Shown here in pieces: positions 9,701-16,212 of a DNA stretch of 58,241 bases (its first letter is position 1; the number at the start of each line of letters is the position of its first letter). The position numbers were made by a program, and so were the translations under genes. The stretch is from contig DKQT01000036.1 in the NCBI GenBank assembly GCA_002471845.1, positions 71,756-129,996 of the forward strand, written 5' to 3'. The notes below the pieces were generated by a model. It made no database searches and had not been told where the DNA came from. It saw nothing but the letters and a program-made list of their open reading frames with translations. This DNA comes from Fidelibacterota bacterium UBA7301 (lineage in GTDB: Bacteria; Fidelibacterota; Marinisomatia; Marinisomatales; TCS55).

Positions 9701-10077
9701 TTGTTCACCCGCGCTTTACACAGATTAACAAATTTTTCAATCCCAAATTCTTCCACTTCCTTTTTGGATTTGAAGCCCAGTTCTTTTTCAACTTCTATTT
9801 CTACCCAAAGTCCCTGGCAGTCGAATCCCTGCTGGTAGCGCAGTTCGTGGCCGTCCATGGCCTTATAGCGATTATAGAGATCTTTTAGGGTACGTCCCCA
9901 GGCGTGGTGCACTCCCATAGGATTATTGGCCGTGATGGGACCATCGATAAAGGACCATTTTGGTTTGCCCGCATTGGCATCCCGGCGTTTCTGAAAAATG
10001 TTATTCTCTTTCCAGAAATCGAGAATTTTATGTTCGATGACAATGAAGTCTGCTTGGGGATTGACGCGTTGAATCAT
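6772..10077 (-). CDS. ileS: Isoleucyl-tRNA synthetase, long type-2-like form
   Basis: Charges tRNA-Ile in the cytoplasm. At 1101 residues it is longer than the usual bacterial enzyme (about 930). The class-I HIGH region appears as NNPMGVHHAWGRT near residues 50-62, the editing domain has GTGIVHMAPGCGD near 370, and the KMSKS loop is replaced by DGQDMHKSWGN near 645-655. The anticodon-binding domain (VLAPVLPFITEEIY) and a long C-terminal part with IRQVQTMRKNANF follow. No C-terminal zinc-finger cysteine set is visible, which fits type 2 (eukaryote-like) IleRS. It heads the run ileS, dksA-like, lspA, rluD, xer. The Shine-Dalgarno site is weak. Confidence 0.92.
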   Translation of the reverse strand: MIQRVNPQADFIVIEHKILDFWKENNIFQKRRDANAGKPKWSFIDGPITANNPMGVHHAWGRTLKDLYNRYKAMDGHELRYQQGFDCQGLWVEIEVEKELGFKSKKEVEEFGIEKFVNLCKARVNKFSGVQSEQSKRLGYWMDWDNSYYTMSDENNYTIWGFLKKLFEAGKIYRDSDVVPWSGRSGTSYSQMEIIEGRKLVAHKAVFVRFPLREKENEYLLIWTTTPWTLTSNVIAGVNGNLDYVKLKAADGFIYYFAQDNLEFKRLDKQFKEKKQWIEGVPKLKTITQIFKERGGYEILGTIKGKDMVGWTYNGPYDDLEAQSDPGGYPYVNDNLKAQNATGKSQHQVVDPGKDNMGNDIVVGGEGTGIVHMAPGCGDIDNKIGNNLGIVSIAPLDEESKFTDKFGWLSGKSATDKETTQTIIDDLKKRGLLVHVEDYPHVYPHCWRSGDELVFRLVDEWYINMDWRDKIKKVVDEINWIPAWGQDREHEWLDNMSDWMISKKRFWGLALPIWTFEDDSFFVVGSKEELKKLAVEGWDEFEGNSPHRPWIDKVKIKHPENGLIGTRILDVGNPWLDAGIVPFSTMGYNNNKDYWNEWFPGDFVTESFPGQFRNWFYSLLAMSALLEERAPFKNLLGHALVKAEDGQDMHKSWGNAIWFDDAAEKMGVDVMRWLYGAQNPEHNLLFGYTHGNEVRKKLIQFWNSYSFFATYAAVDEFEPKKTKITDSEFNIMDKWVLSKLQTLIRDSRLALDEFRSDKMMKKFALFLEELSNWYIRRSRRRFWKSEDDGDKQAAYTVLYEVLTNVVKVLAPVLPFITEEIYQNLVRNMDEAAPESVHLCDYPVADESKIDIDLMNKVDSLRRIVELGRSARNKGNLKIRQPLAKLSFTVKDDAIADFIFNQQNIVLDELNVKSLCRAESESELIKYIIKPNLPVLGQKFGKELPAIQNYLNDADGHEILAEIRSKKCYSINLNDDTIIISRDDLLIETESADGFTASGDDHVTVGLTTKLTDELLKEGIVRDVIRQVQTMRKNANFAVEDRIKIYGNLKGPVGEAIKSFEDFFKNEVLAVELVEEENAGEYNGSFQIGDQKVQFGLERVNI

Positions 10078-10154
10078 AAGTTTGTTTTATAACCCATTTT
10101 TTGGGGTGCGAAAATTAGTATTTCCACCGTCCACAAACAAAGGAGAATAGATAA

Positions 10155-10181
10155 TAAAAAAGGGCCATGCTGCCATGGCCC
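10155..10181 (-). terminator. Rho-independent terminator on the minus strand
   Basis: The perfect hairpin GGGCCATG-ctgc-CATGGCCC (10162-10181) is followed on the minus strand by a T run (10155-10161). It lies just past the T9SS tail remnant and the barrel gene, and before ileS, so it closes the upstream unit and separates it from the ileS operon. The 77 bases between it and the ileS start must hold the ileS promoter; no clear consensus was seen there. Confidence 0.85.
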
Positions 10182-10217
10182 ATATAATAAGCATCCGAAT
10201 AAGTGGAAATTTCTTCC

Positions 10218-10289
10218 TTATTTCAAAACGACCATCTTGCGGGTCTTAACAAAGTCTCTAGCGGCTTCCACTCTATAGTGGCCTATCAG
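10218..10289 (-). pseudogene. Remnant of a T9SS C-terminal sorting tail
   Basis: On the minus strand a 23-codon run reads IGHYRVEA, ARDFVKT, RKMVVLK and then TAA. GxYxVxA followed by a basic stretch and KMVxxK at the very end is the hallmark of the type-A cargo domain recognised by the type IX secretion system. It is preceded in frame by TAG (10287-10289) and has no body, and it begins where the neighbouring barrel gene stops in another frame. It is therefore the leftover end of a lost surface or secreted protein, still attached to its own terminator. The short length leaves some chance of coincidence. Confidence 0.65.
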
Positions 10290-10936
10290 AGACTATATTC
10301 CAAAAATAAGGTAATAAAATTGCTGCCTCCCTGGGTATGGTTAAACCATTTTACTTTTTGATAAATCCCAGAACGATGTGAATCTGCTAATCCTATCGTG
10401 ATGTGATTCCATTGTTGTATACCTAATAAATCACCCAGTTTTAAATCAAATCCAACATTAATATAATTCATGAGCTTCGAATCTTTCTCATCGCTAAGGC
10501 GTCTAGTTTCCCGCCCTTCCACATAAGGTACTCGTTCTGCTCTAGAAAGGCCCTCACCAACAAATAACCGTATAGGAAAACCTTTGAAACTGGTGTAATA
10601 ATGAACCATGAAAAATATATTATATTGATTATGATTCGGTTGAAAGCCGTTTTCAAGATGATGAATGTATCCTAAACGAAAGCTCCAATCGACAGAGTAT
10701 CCTTTCCAATTCCTAACTAGTATATGACTGATATCAAGACCACGAATTCCTGTATCATGATATTCAGGGCGTATATCTCCATAAGTTATAATTGCGATGA
10801 GCGGCCGATGAGTTGCGTATCCACTATAAAGACGGATGGACCAATTATTCATTAATAAATTATCATTTTCTTTTTTTAATTCAACTCCAGAGAGGGGCGA
10901 TAAAAAAAGTAAAAATAAAATAAGCCGTAATATCAT
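10286..10936 (-). CDS. Predicted outer-membrane beta-barrel protein, function unknown
   Basis: A 216-residue protein not recognised with certainty. It has a Sec signal peptide (MILRLILFLLFLSPLSGV) and alternating polar/hydrophobic strands rich in aromatic residues, with an end (FITLFLEYSL) that resembles an outer-membrane beta-signal. The segment SHRSGIYQ followed by QGGSNF near the C-terminus recalls the His-Ser region of small lipid A acyl hydrolase barrels (PagL-like), but this is only a resemblance. Its stop codon abuts the T9SS tail remnant, suggesting it was inserted or rearranged at that site. It is bounded by terminators on both sides and appears to be a single-gene unit. Confidence 0.6.
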   Translation of the reverse strand: MILRLILFLLFLSPLSGVELKKENDNLLMNNWSIRLYSGYATHRPLIAIITYGDIRPEYHDTGIRGLDISHILVRNWKGYSVDWSFRLGYIHHLENGFQPNHNQYNIFFMVHYYTSFKGFPIRLFVGEGLSRAERVPYVEGRETRRLSDEKDSKLMNYINVGFDLKLGDLLGIQQWNHITIGLADSHRSGIYQKVKWFNHTQGGSNFITLFLEYSL

Positions 10937-10964
10937 AATGCTAAGTTATTATTACCGTAGAAAA

Positions 10965-10992
10965 CAAAAAAGCCCCCGGTTGGGGGCTTTTT
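10965..10992. terminator. Bidirectional-looking terminator hairpin
   Basis: GCCCCC-ggtt-GGGGGC (10972-10987) is flanked by an A run (10965-10971) and a T run (10988-10992), so it can end transcription from either side. On the minus strand it follows the degP-like gene (stop at 11035) and precedes the barrel gene. Confidence 0.88.
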
Positions 10993-11003
10993 GAGCCAGA
11001 GGC

Positions 11004-11022
11004 GGACAAGCAAGATGCTTGT
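11004..11022. repeat. Short perfect inverted repeat in the spacer after degP
   Basis: GACAAGCA-aga-TGCTTGTC lies between the degP stop and the terminator hairpin. There is no T run beside it, so it is not itself a classical terminator. It could be a copy of a dispersed palindromic element; other copies cannot be looked for outside this window and none was noticed inside it. Confidence 0.5.
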
Positions 11023-11034
11023 CGCACTTGCTAT

Positions 11035-12435
11035 TTAGTCTTCTAACTCAAGTGTCATATAGCGCGCTACCCCATCCCGCTTCATGTGGAGCATTACCAT
11101 ATTACGTTTTTGGGTCTCTTTAACCAAGGCTGCAAAATCTGCAGGTGAATTACATTTCTTCGTTCCAACCCTGGTAATTAAATCACCAATCTGAATGCCA
11201 GCTTCGGCGGCTACACTTTCCGAGGAAACATTCGTAACAACTACACCTTCTTCATTCAGATTTATATTGTATTCTCTCATCAGGGATCGGGTGAGGTTTG
11301 AAACCTGGATACCCAATTCATTCGTAATTTCCGGCTTACTGGCAGCCAAGAGCACATCCTCTTCCGGCATAGCTTCCAGCCTGACCTTGAAGGTTTTTTT
11401 ACGGCCATTGCGAATCACAACTAAATCATATTTTTTATTAGGCGAAGAAGAAGAAACCGTATTTCTAAGGTGGTCTACATTCTTCACTTTTATATTATCG
11501 AATTCAACAATGACATCCCCTGTTTCAACACCGGCTTTTTCCGCCGGTCCATCCTTAACCACATCGGCAACCCAGGCACCATTCCGTGTTTTCATATTCA
11601 AGGCCCTGGCAGATTTCTCATCAATGGGCTGGATCTGGACACCGATCCAGGAGCGCAGCACTTTTCCGTGGGTAATCAGGTCAGACATGACGCGTTTAAC
11701 CATATTGGATGGAATGGCAAAACCAACACCCTTATTGCTACGGTCAAAACTATTGGTGTAAATAGCGGTGTTTATGCCGATCAAGTCTCCTGAGGAATTC
11801 AACAGGGCGCCACCGCTGTTTCCGGGGTTAATGGCTGCATCAGTCTGGATAAAATCTTCGTAAATATCCCCCTGAATGATATTTCCCCTGCCTTTGGCAG
11901 AAACAATCCCGGCGGTAACCGTGTGACTTAAATTAGCCGAAAAAGGACTTCCCACGGCAATCACCCATTCACCGACCCGCAACCTGTCCGAATCTCCAAA
12001 ACCCAAGTCAGTCAGCCCACGTGCTTCGATTTGCAGTACGGCAATATCAGATTTAGGATCCCGGCCGATAATGGTCGCTTCGTATTCCGTTTTATCCAGC
12101 AGACGGACGGTGATCTCATCCATATCTTCCACCACATGGTTATTGGTAACAATATATCCCTTTCTGTCATCGACGATTACACCTGAACCAAGGGCGGTGG
12201 ATTTGAATTCTTTTTGCTTAGGCATCCGCGGTGCGAAAAAACGAAAGAAATCATTATCCTGCGGAAAATTGCGATGGAATTGATCCATGTCAATATTTCT
12301 TTCGGTTAAAACAGTAACCACAGCAGGATTGGCTCTTTCGGCAATATCTGCGAATTGATCACTAAATTGCTTTAAAATGGAATTCTGGGCGGAAATCGTT
12401 CCCACCAGGATAATCATTAAGAATAATTTTTTCAT
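11035..12435 (-). CDS. DegP/HtrA-family periplasmic serine protease
   Basis: Envelope quality-control protease/chaperone that degrades misfolded exported proteins. After a signal peptide (MKKLFLMIILVGTISA) comes a trypsin-like domain with the triad His in VTNNHVV, Asp in SDIAVL and Ser in PGNSGGALL, then two PDZ domains in the C-terminal half (one around GPAEKAGVETGD, one around AAEAGIQIGD). The open frame continues to 12462, but the AAAGGA just before the second of two adjacent ATGs and the signal-peptide layout favour the start used here. About 466 residues, normal for the family. It is followed by terminator-like hairpins. Confidence 0.93.
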   Translation of the reverse strand: MKKLFLMIILVGTISAQNSILKQFSDQFADIAERANPAVVTVLTERNIDMDQFHRNFPQDNDFFRFFAPRMPKQKEFKSTALGSGVIVDDRKGYIVTNNHVVEDMDEITVRLLDKTEYEATIIGRDPKSDIAVLQIEARGLTDLGFGDSDRLRVGEWVIAVGSPFSANLSHTVTAGIVSAKGRGNIIQGDIYEDFIQTDAAINPGNSGGALLNSSGDLIGINTAIYTNSFDRSNKGVGFAIPSNMVKRVMSDLITHGKVLRSWIGVQIQPIDEKSARALNMKTRNGAWVADVVKDGPAEKAGVETGDVIVEFDNIKVKNVDHLRNTVSSSSPNKKYDLVVIRNGRKKTFKVRLEAMPEEDVLLAASKPEITNELGIQVSNLTRSLMREYNINLNEEGVVVTNVSSESVAAEAGIQIGDLITRVGTKKCNSPADFAALVKETQKRNMVMLHMKRDGVARYMTLELED

Positions 12436-12599
12436 CATTTCCTTTTGTATAATTGTGTCCATTTGAATGCAGTCAGGGGTGCAATGTTCCCGATTAGAAA
12501 AATATAATCCATAATACCATTATTGAATACATTTCCTGTCTTAATCAAACAAATTTTAACTCTTTTTTCTTTATACGCAGTGTTTTCCAAAGCCTTCTA

Positions 12600-15524
12600 T
12601 CAAATACTCTTTTGGAAGCTGAATACCCATGCATTCATTTCTTCGATGGATTTACCATCCAGGGTTGCGCTCATCGGTTTATCAATCCGTAAATATAACG
12701 GCCGACCAAAAACCGTTTTCGACAACCGAAGTCCGAAGCCGTAATCCACCAGGGATGTACTATTAAACCCTTTGTCGCCAACAGCCAGTTTCGAACCCGT
12801 AAGTGAGCCTGCATCCAGGAATGCGGCCAGTTCAAATTTAACCCCCAAAAGGGATTTGGTTAAATAGCCTTCTAAAGTTGTGGCCAATACATTTTCTGTG
12901 CCCACAAAACCCTGGTTTCCGAAGGCCCGCAGATTGGCGTCGCCAGCCAAATGATATTTGCTTCTCAAATCCGTATTGCCATAAAAACTGGACGCATCCC
13001 GAAGATAGGGTTTTTCATAGTAAGTCCCGGATCCGGCGCCCTCCACCGTATATCTCTCCTGGGCCGGGGTGCTTTCATCTGTCCACATCTTGCCATAGAT
13101 ACCCCTGAACCTGGCACCGAACAATCCAAATGACTGGTCGAATGACCCTGTTAAGGATAAACGGCTAAAGGACCAATCGGAGATACCACCCGGCGCAAAA
13201 TCAATCCACATCTGATTATTGATTGGACCGAGGTATGAATTAACCTTGGTGGTCAGGACGACTATTTGGCCCTTATCATACATGTTTGTTCGGCTTGTGT
13301 CACCGGCACGGGTTACATAAAAACCGGAATCAATACTTTGAACGCCATATATTGGGTTGGTCGAGTTAATCACCTTTGTGGTATTTAATCCATATCCACT
13401 GACGCCGCCAAGATTGTAAAAGTGGAAATAATTTTTATCCATTCCTTTAAACAAGTTTCTATTCCAACCGGAAACCTTCCAAAATATTTTTCCTGTCTCG
13501 GTGCCAATATTGATATCAGTGGTAACACTTTCTAACAATCCATAGGATTTCCGTAATCGAAGTCCCGGCATGGCACCGTCTTTTTCAAGGTAATGGACTG
13601 TAGGATGCCATTGTTTAACAAACTTATTTCTGGGTGTATAGCGCATCCCCGGCCGATAAAACATTTTTTCTGAAGGCATTGCCCCGGTGGAATTATTCCT
13701 GAAATCAATATCCATGGTCTGGGCATCGGGATCCAACACGGCAGATTGAGGTTCTCCCGGAACACTATAGGTGAACTTTTCGCCGGTGCGGAATTTATGG
13801 TTTGTCCACCAGATCCGATGGGTTGTGCCATCCTTCATTGTGGTTTCTATCAACTGGGGCATATCCCGTTTTCCATGACGGACAATATTCAGGGTCACAT
13901 CCCAGGATCCATCGGCTTTTTTCTTTTTTGTCCAACCACTGATACCGTAATCCAATAATCGAGTATCGTGGAGCCAGGGACGGAAGAACCAATCCAAATC
14001 CTGTCCGCTCACATCTTCCATGGCTTCGATGAACCGTTTTTCATTGGTATGTTTCAAGTTCCAGCGGCGGAAATATTCCTGCATTCCTTTGGTGAAGGTC
14101 TCTTCACCCAAAACATATTTTAATTCATCCAGCATGAGGGAAGGTTTGGTATAGGCATTGGCGCCGGCAGCACGGCTGCCCTTGAACATATAAGTGGAGC
14201 GGCTGATGGGTTCATCTTGTCCGCTGGCCATAAAACTGATCATACCCCATTGAGAACTCCCCAGGCTGCTGTTGAAGCGCCAGTGTTTTTTCTGCCAATC
14301 TTTGTAGCGTTTATTTCCATCAAGATCAAAGCCGTGATCACCGTACCGATCCATCATGTACCAGCGCGTCTGGAAGGAAGTAAATCCTTCATCCATCCAT
14401 GCTTCTCTTACTTCATTATTAGCCAGAATGCCATAAAACCAGATATGTCCCACTTCATGCAAGATTAATCCTTCTGACTCGCTGCCATCCATAACCAACA
14501 TGGGATATTCCATCCCTCCGCCGGCAAGACGATCGGTATTGGTCACTTGGGGATAGGGATACATGCCGAACTTTGTGCTGAGCCATTCCAGTGTCCGTTC
14601 GGTGCGGACTACCGCTTTTTTGGTCCACTTTTTACCATTCTTTTGATTAAAAAGAACATGGACATTAATCCCATTCCATTCTCCACTCTCATAAAGAAAG
14701 TTGGGAGTGGTCACCCAGGCAAAGTCATGAACTTTTTCCGCATGGAATGAAACGACGCGTCTTTCGGTAGAATCGTATTCTGCGCGGTTCTTTTTGAATT
14801 CTTTAAACCAATCGGAAAATTTTCGGCTCGTGTCAACCCGCACTTCTTCCCAGCCCGGTTCACCTTTCACCACTTCTCCCGTAGCGCCGATGATATATCC
14901 TTTGGGCACATCCATGGTTACATCATAAGTGCCGAATTCACCATAGAATTCACCTTCAGCGTGGAAGGGTTCATTGAACCAGCCATTCTCATCATAGACC
15001 ACCATGCGGGGATACCACTGGGCAAAATTATATTGGGCACCTATTCTTCCGGCCCGTTCTGAGAATTCACCCACATGATGAACCCAATCCAGGTTGATGA
15101 CAAGTGAATCCCCGGGTGCTAAAGCCCGGGACAGTTCAGCTGATAAAATGGTATCATCAATCCTGAACGTATCGGAAATTACATTGCCATCCTTACCGAT
15201 GGAAAAATTGCTGATATCATAATTACTGAAATATTTTTCCATCCCCTTCATGAATTTGGCAATCCGGCTGGCGCGACCCAATTGTGCCATATATTCACGG
15301 TGCTTGACTGTTCCTTCCTGGAAGGCGTTGGCATACAGATTAAAATAAATATGATTCAATGTATCGGGAGAATGGTTGATATATTTGATGTTAGAATGGC
15401 CGCTGATTGTATGAGCGGCTGTATCCAGTTTCACATCCATTTGGTAATGAACATACTGCTGCCAGTATTCACCGGCAAATAATGGGCAAAGGTTTAACAA
15501 AACGGTCAGTGATAGAATTTTCAT
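12600..15524 (-). CDS. M1-family metallopeptidase fused to an outer-membrane barrel-like domain
   Basis: A 974-residue exported protein. A signal peptide (about 1-18) is followed by the M1 N-terminal beta domain and the gluzincin domain with GGGMEYP near 338, HEVGH near 356-360 and the third zinc ligand Glu 18 residues after HEVGH (EAWMDEGF). Residues after about 620 match no M1 domain. They are a glycine/aromatic-rich strand pattern with GDANLRAFG and FGLRLSKTVFGRPLYLRID, which recalls the LRG-type strand and last strands of Omp85/BamA barrels. I infer a peptidase anchored in the outer membrane by its own barrel. It follows the TlpA-dsbD unit after a structured 94-base leader. Confidence 0.85.
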   Translation of the reverse strand: MKILSLTVLLNLCPLFAGEYWQQYVHYQMDVKLDTAAHTISGHSNIKYINHSPDTLNHIYFNLYANAFQEGTVKHREYMAQLGRASRIAKFMKGMEKYFSNYDISNFSIGKDGNVISDTFRIDDTILSAELSRALAPGDSLVINLDWVHHVGEFSERAGRIGAQYNFAQWYPRMVVYDENGWFNEPFHAEGEFYGEFGTYDVTMDVPKGYIIGATGEVVKGEPGWEEVRVDTSRKFSDWFKEFKKNRAEYDSTERRVVSFHAEKVHDFAWVTTPNFLYESGEWNGINVHVLFNQKNGKKWTKKAVVRTERTLEWLSTKFGMYPYPQVTNTDRLAGGGMEYPMLVMDGSESEGLILHEVGHIWFYGILANNEVREAWMDEGFTSFQTRWYMMDRYGDHGFDLDGNKRYKDWQKKHWRFNSSLGSSQWGMISFMASGQDEPISRSTYMFKGSRAAGANAYTKPSLMLDELKYVLGEETFTKGMQEYFRRWNLKHTNEKRFIEAMEDVSGQDLDWFFRPWLHDTRLLDYGISGWTKKKKADGSWDVTLNIVRHGKRDMPQLIETTMKDGTTHRIWWTNHKFRTGEKFTYSVPGEPQSAVLDPDAQTMDIDFRNNSTGAMPSEKMFYRPGMRYTPRNKFVKQWHPTVHYLEKDGAMPGLRLRKSYGLLESVTTDINIGTETGKIFWKVSGWNRNLFKGMDKNYFHFYNLGGVSGYGLNTTKVINSTNPIYGVQSIDSGFYVTRAGDTSRTNMYDKGQIVVLTTKVNSYLGPINNQMWIDFAPGGISDWSFSRLSLTGSFDQSFGLFGARFRGIYGKMWTDESTPAQERYTVEGAGSGTYYEKPYLRDASSFYGNTDLRSKYHLAGDANLRAFGNQGFVGTENVLATTLEGYLTKSLLGVKFELAAFLDAGSLTGSKLAVGDKGFNSTSLVDYGFGLRLSKTVFGRPLYLRIDKPMSATLDGKSIEEMNAWVFSFQKSI

Positions 15525-15543
15525 TTTTCAGTCCTGGTATGCA

Positions 15544-15609
15544 GGTGGATTATACATCCACCATTAAAGAAATTGTGTCTAGATAGAAAGCATAGACACA
15601 GAAAGTGTC
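15544..15609 (-). promoter_or_regulatory. Structured leader with competing hairpins before the M1-barrel gene
   Basis: Between the tlpA-like stop (15619) and the M1-barrel start (15524) three short blocks can pair in exclusive ways: GTGTC (15605-15609) with GACAC (15595-15599), or GTGTCTA (15575-15581) with TAGACAC (15593-15599). A third hairpin, GGTGGAT-tatac-ATCCACC (15544-15562), stands alone close to the start codon. The arrangement resembles an attenuator or RNA switch, but no known riboswitch class was recognised. Confidence 0.4.
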
Positions 15610-15618
15610 GATTGGCTG

Positions 15619-16209
15619 TCAGGAAGAAAGGTAAGGTTTTAAATCTTTATAAATAGTATTTTCTGAACGGGGGCCGATATACCCTTTCACGATATAGCCG
15701 TCACGGTCAATAATCAATGTTGTGGGCAGTCCTGTGATCGGCTGGCCGATGGCACGGCCAAAAATACTGGTAACCATTTGGGTTTCGTAATTCTTGATAT
15801 CAGTGAGAACCGTATATTCCATATCCCAGTCATTCATGAAATCGAGAATATTTTCTGCTGAACCGGAAGTAATAGTAATACCAACAATTTCTAGACCATC
15901 TTTTTGATGCTTTGCATACAAATTGTTAAAATCAGGAATTTCCCGCCGGCAAGGCCCGCACCAGGTTCCCCAAAAGTTGAGTATAATCACCTTGCCTCGG
16001 CTATCACTCAGTTTAAACAAATCCCCCTGAACTGTGCGCAAAGTGAAGTCCGGTGCTTTAATAGCATAATCCGGCCGCTTTTGCCGATTCGACGTAACCA
16101 TATTATTGACAATTTCTCTCGGCTGCGTGACTTCTTTCATTTTTTGTCTTTGTCCGCAGCTAATAGCAATCAACACCGCCATCATTAAAATAATCCGCAT
16201 TTTTAACAT
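15619..16209 (-). CDS. TlpA/ResA-like thioredoxin-fold lipoprotein
   Basis: A 196-residue membrane-anchored thiol-disulfide protein. A hydrophobic leader ends in a lipobox-like IAISC at about residue 18, so it is probably a lipoprotein. The thioredoxin/AhpC-TSA domain has the redox motif WCGPC near 82-86 in FWGTWCGPCRREIP and a cis-proline in GLPTT near 165. It lies 3 bases after dsbD, whose product passes electrons across the inner membrane, so it is probably a DsbD client that keeps substrates reduced (for example for cytochrome c maturation). The precise substrate is unknown. Confidence 0.88.
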   Translation of the reverse strand: MLKMRIILMMAVLIAISCGQRQKMKEVTQPREIVNNMVTSNRQKRPDYAIKAPDFTLRTVQGDLFKLSDSRGKVIILNFWGTWCGPCRREIPDFNNLYAKHQKDGLEIVGITITSGSAENILDFMNDWDMEYTVLTDIKNYETQMVTSIFGRAIGQPITGLPTTLIIDRDGYIVKGYIGPRSENTIYKDLKPYLSS

Positions 16210-16212
16210 TCC

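Noticed and set aside
11195..11761. 188-codon plus-strand ORF antisense to degP
   Set aside because: Long only because of the codon bias of the opposite strand; the residue pattern is not protein-like.
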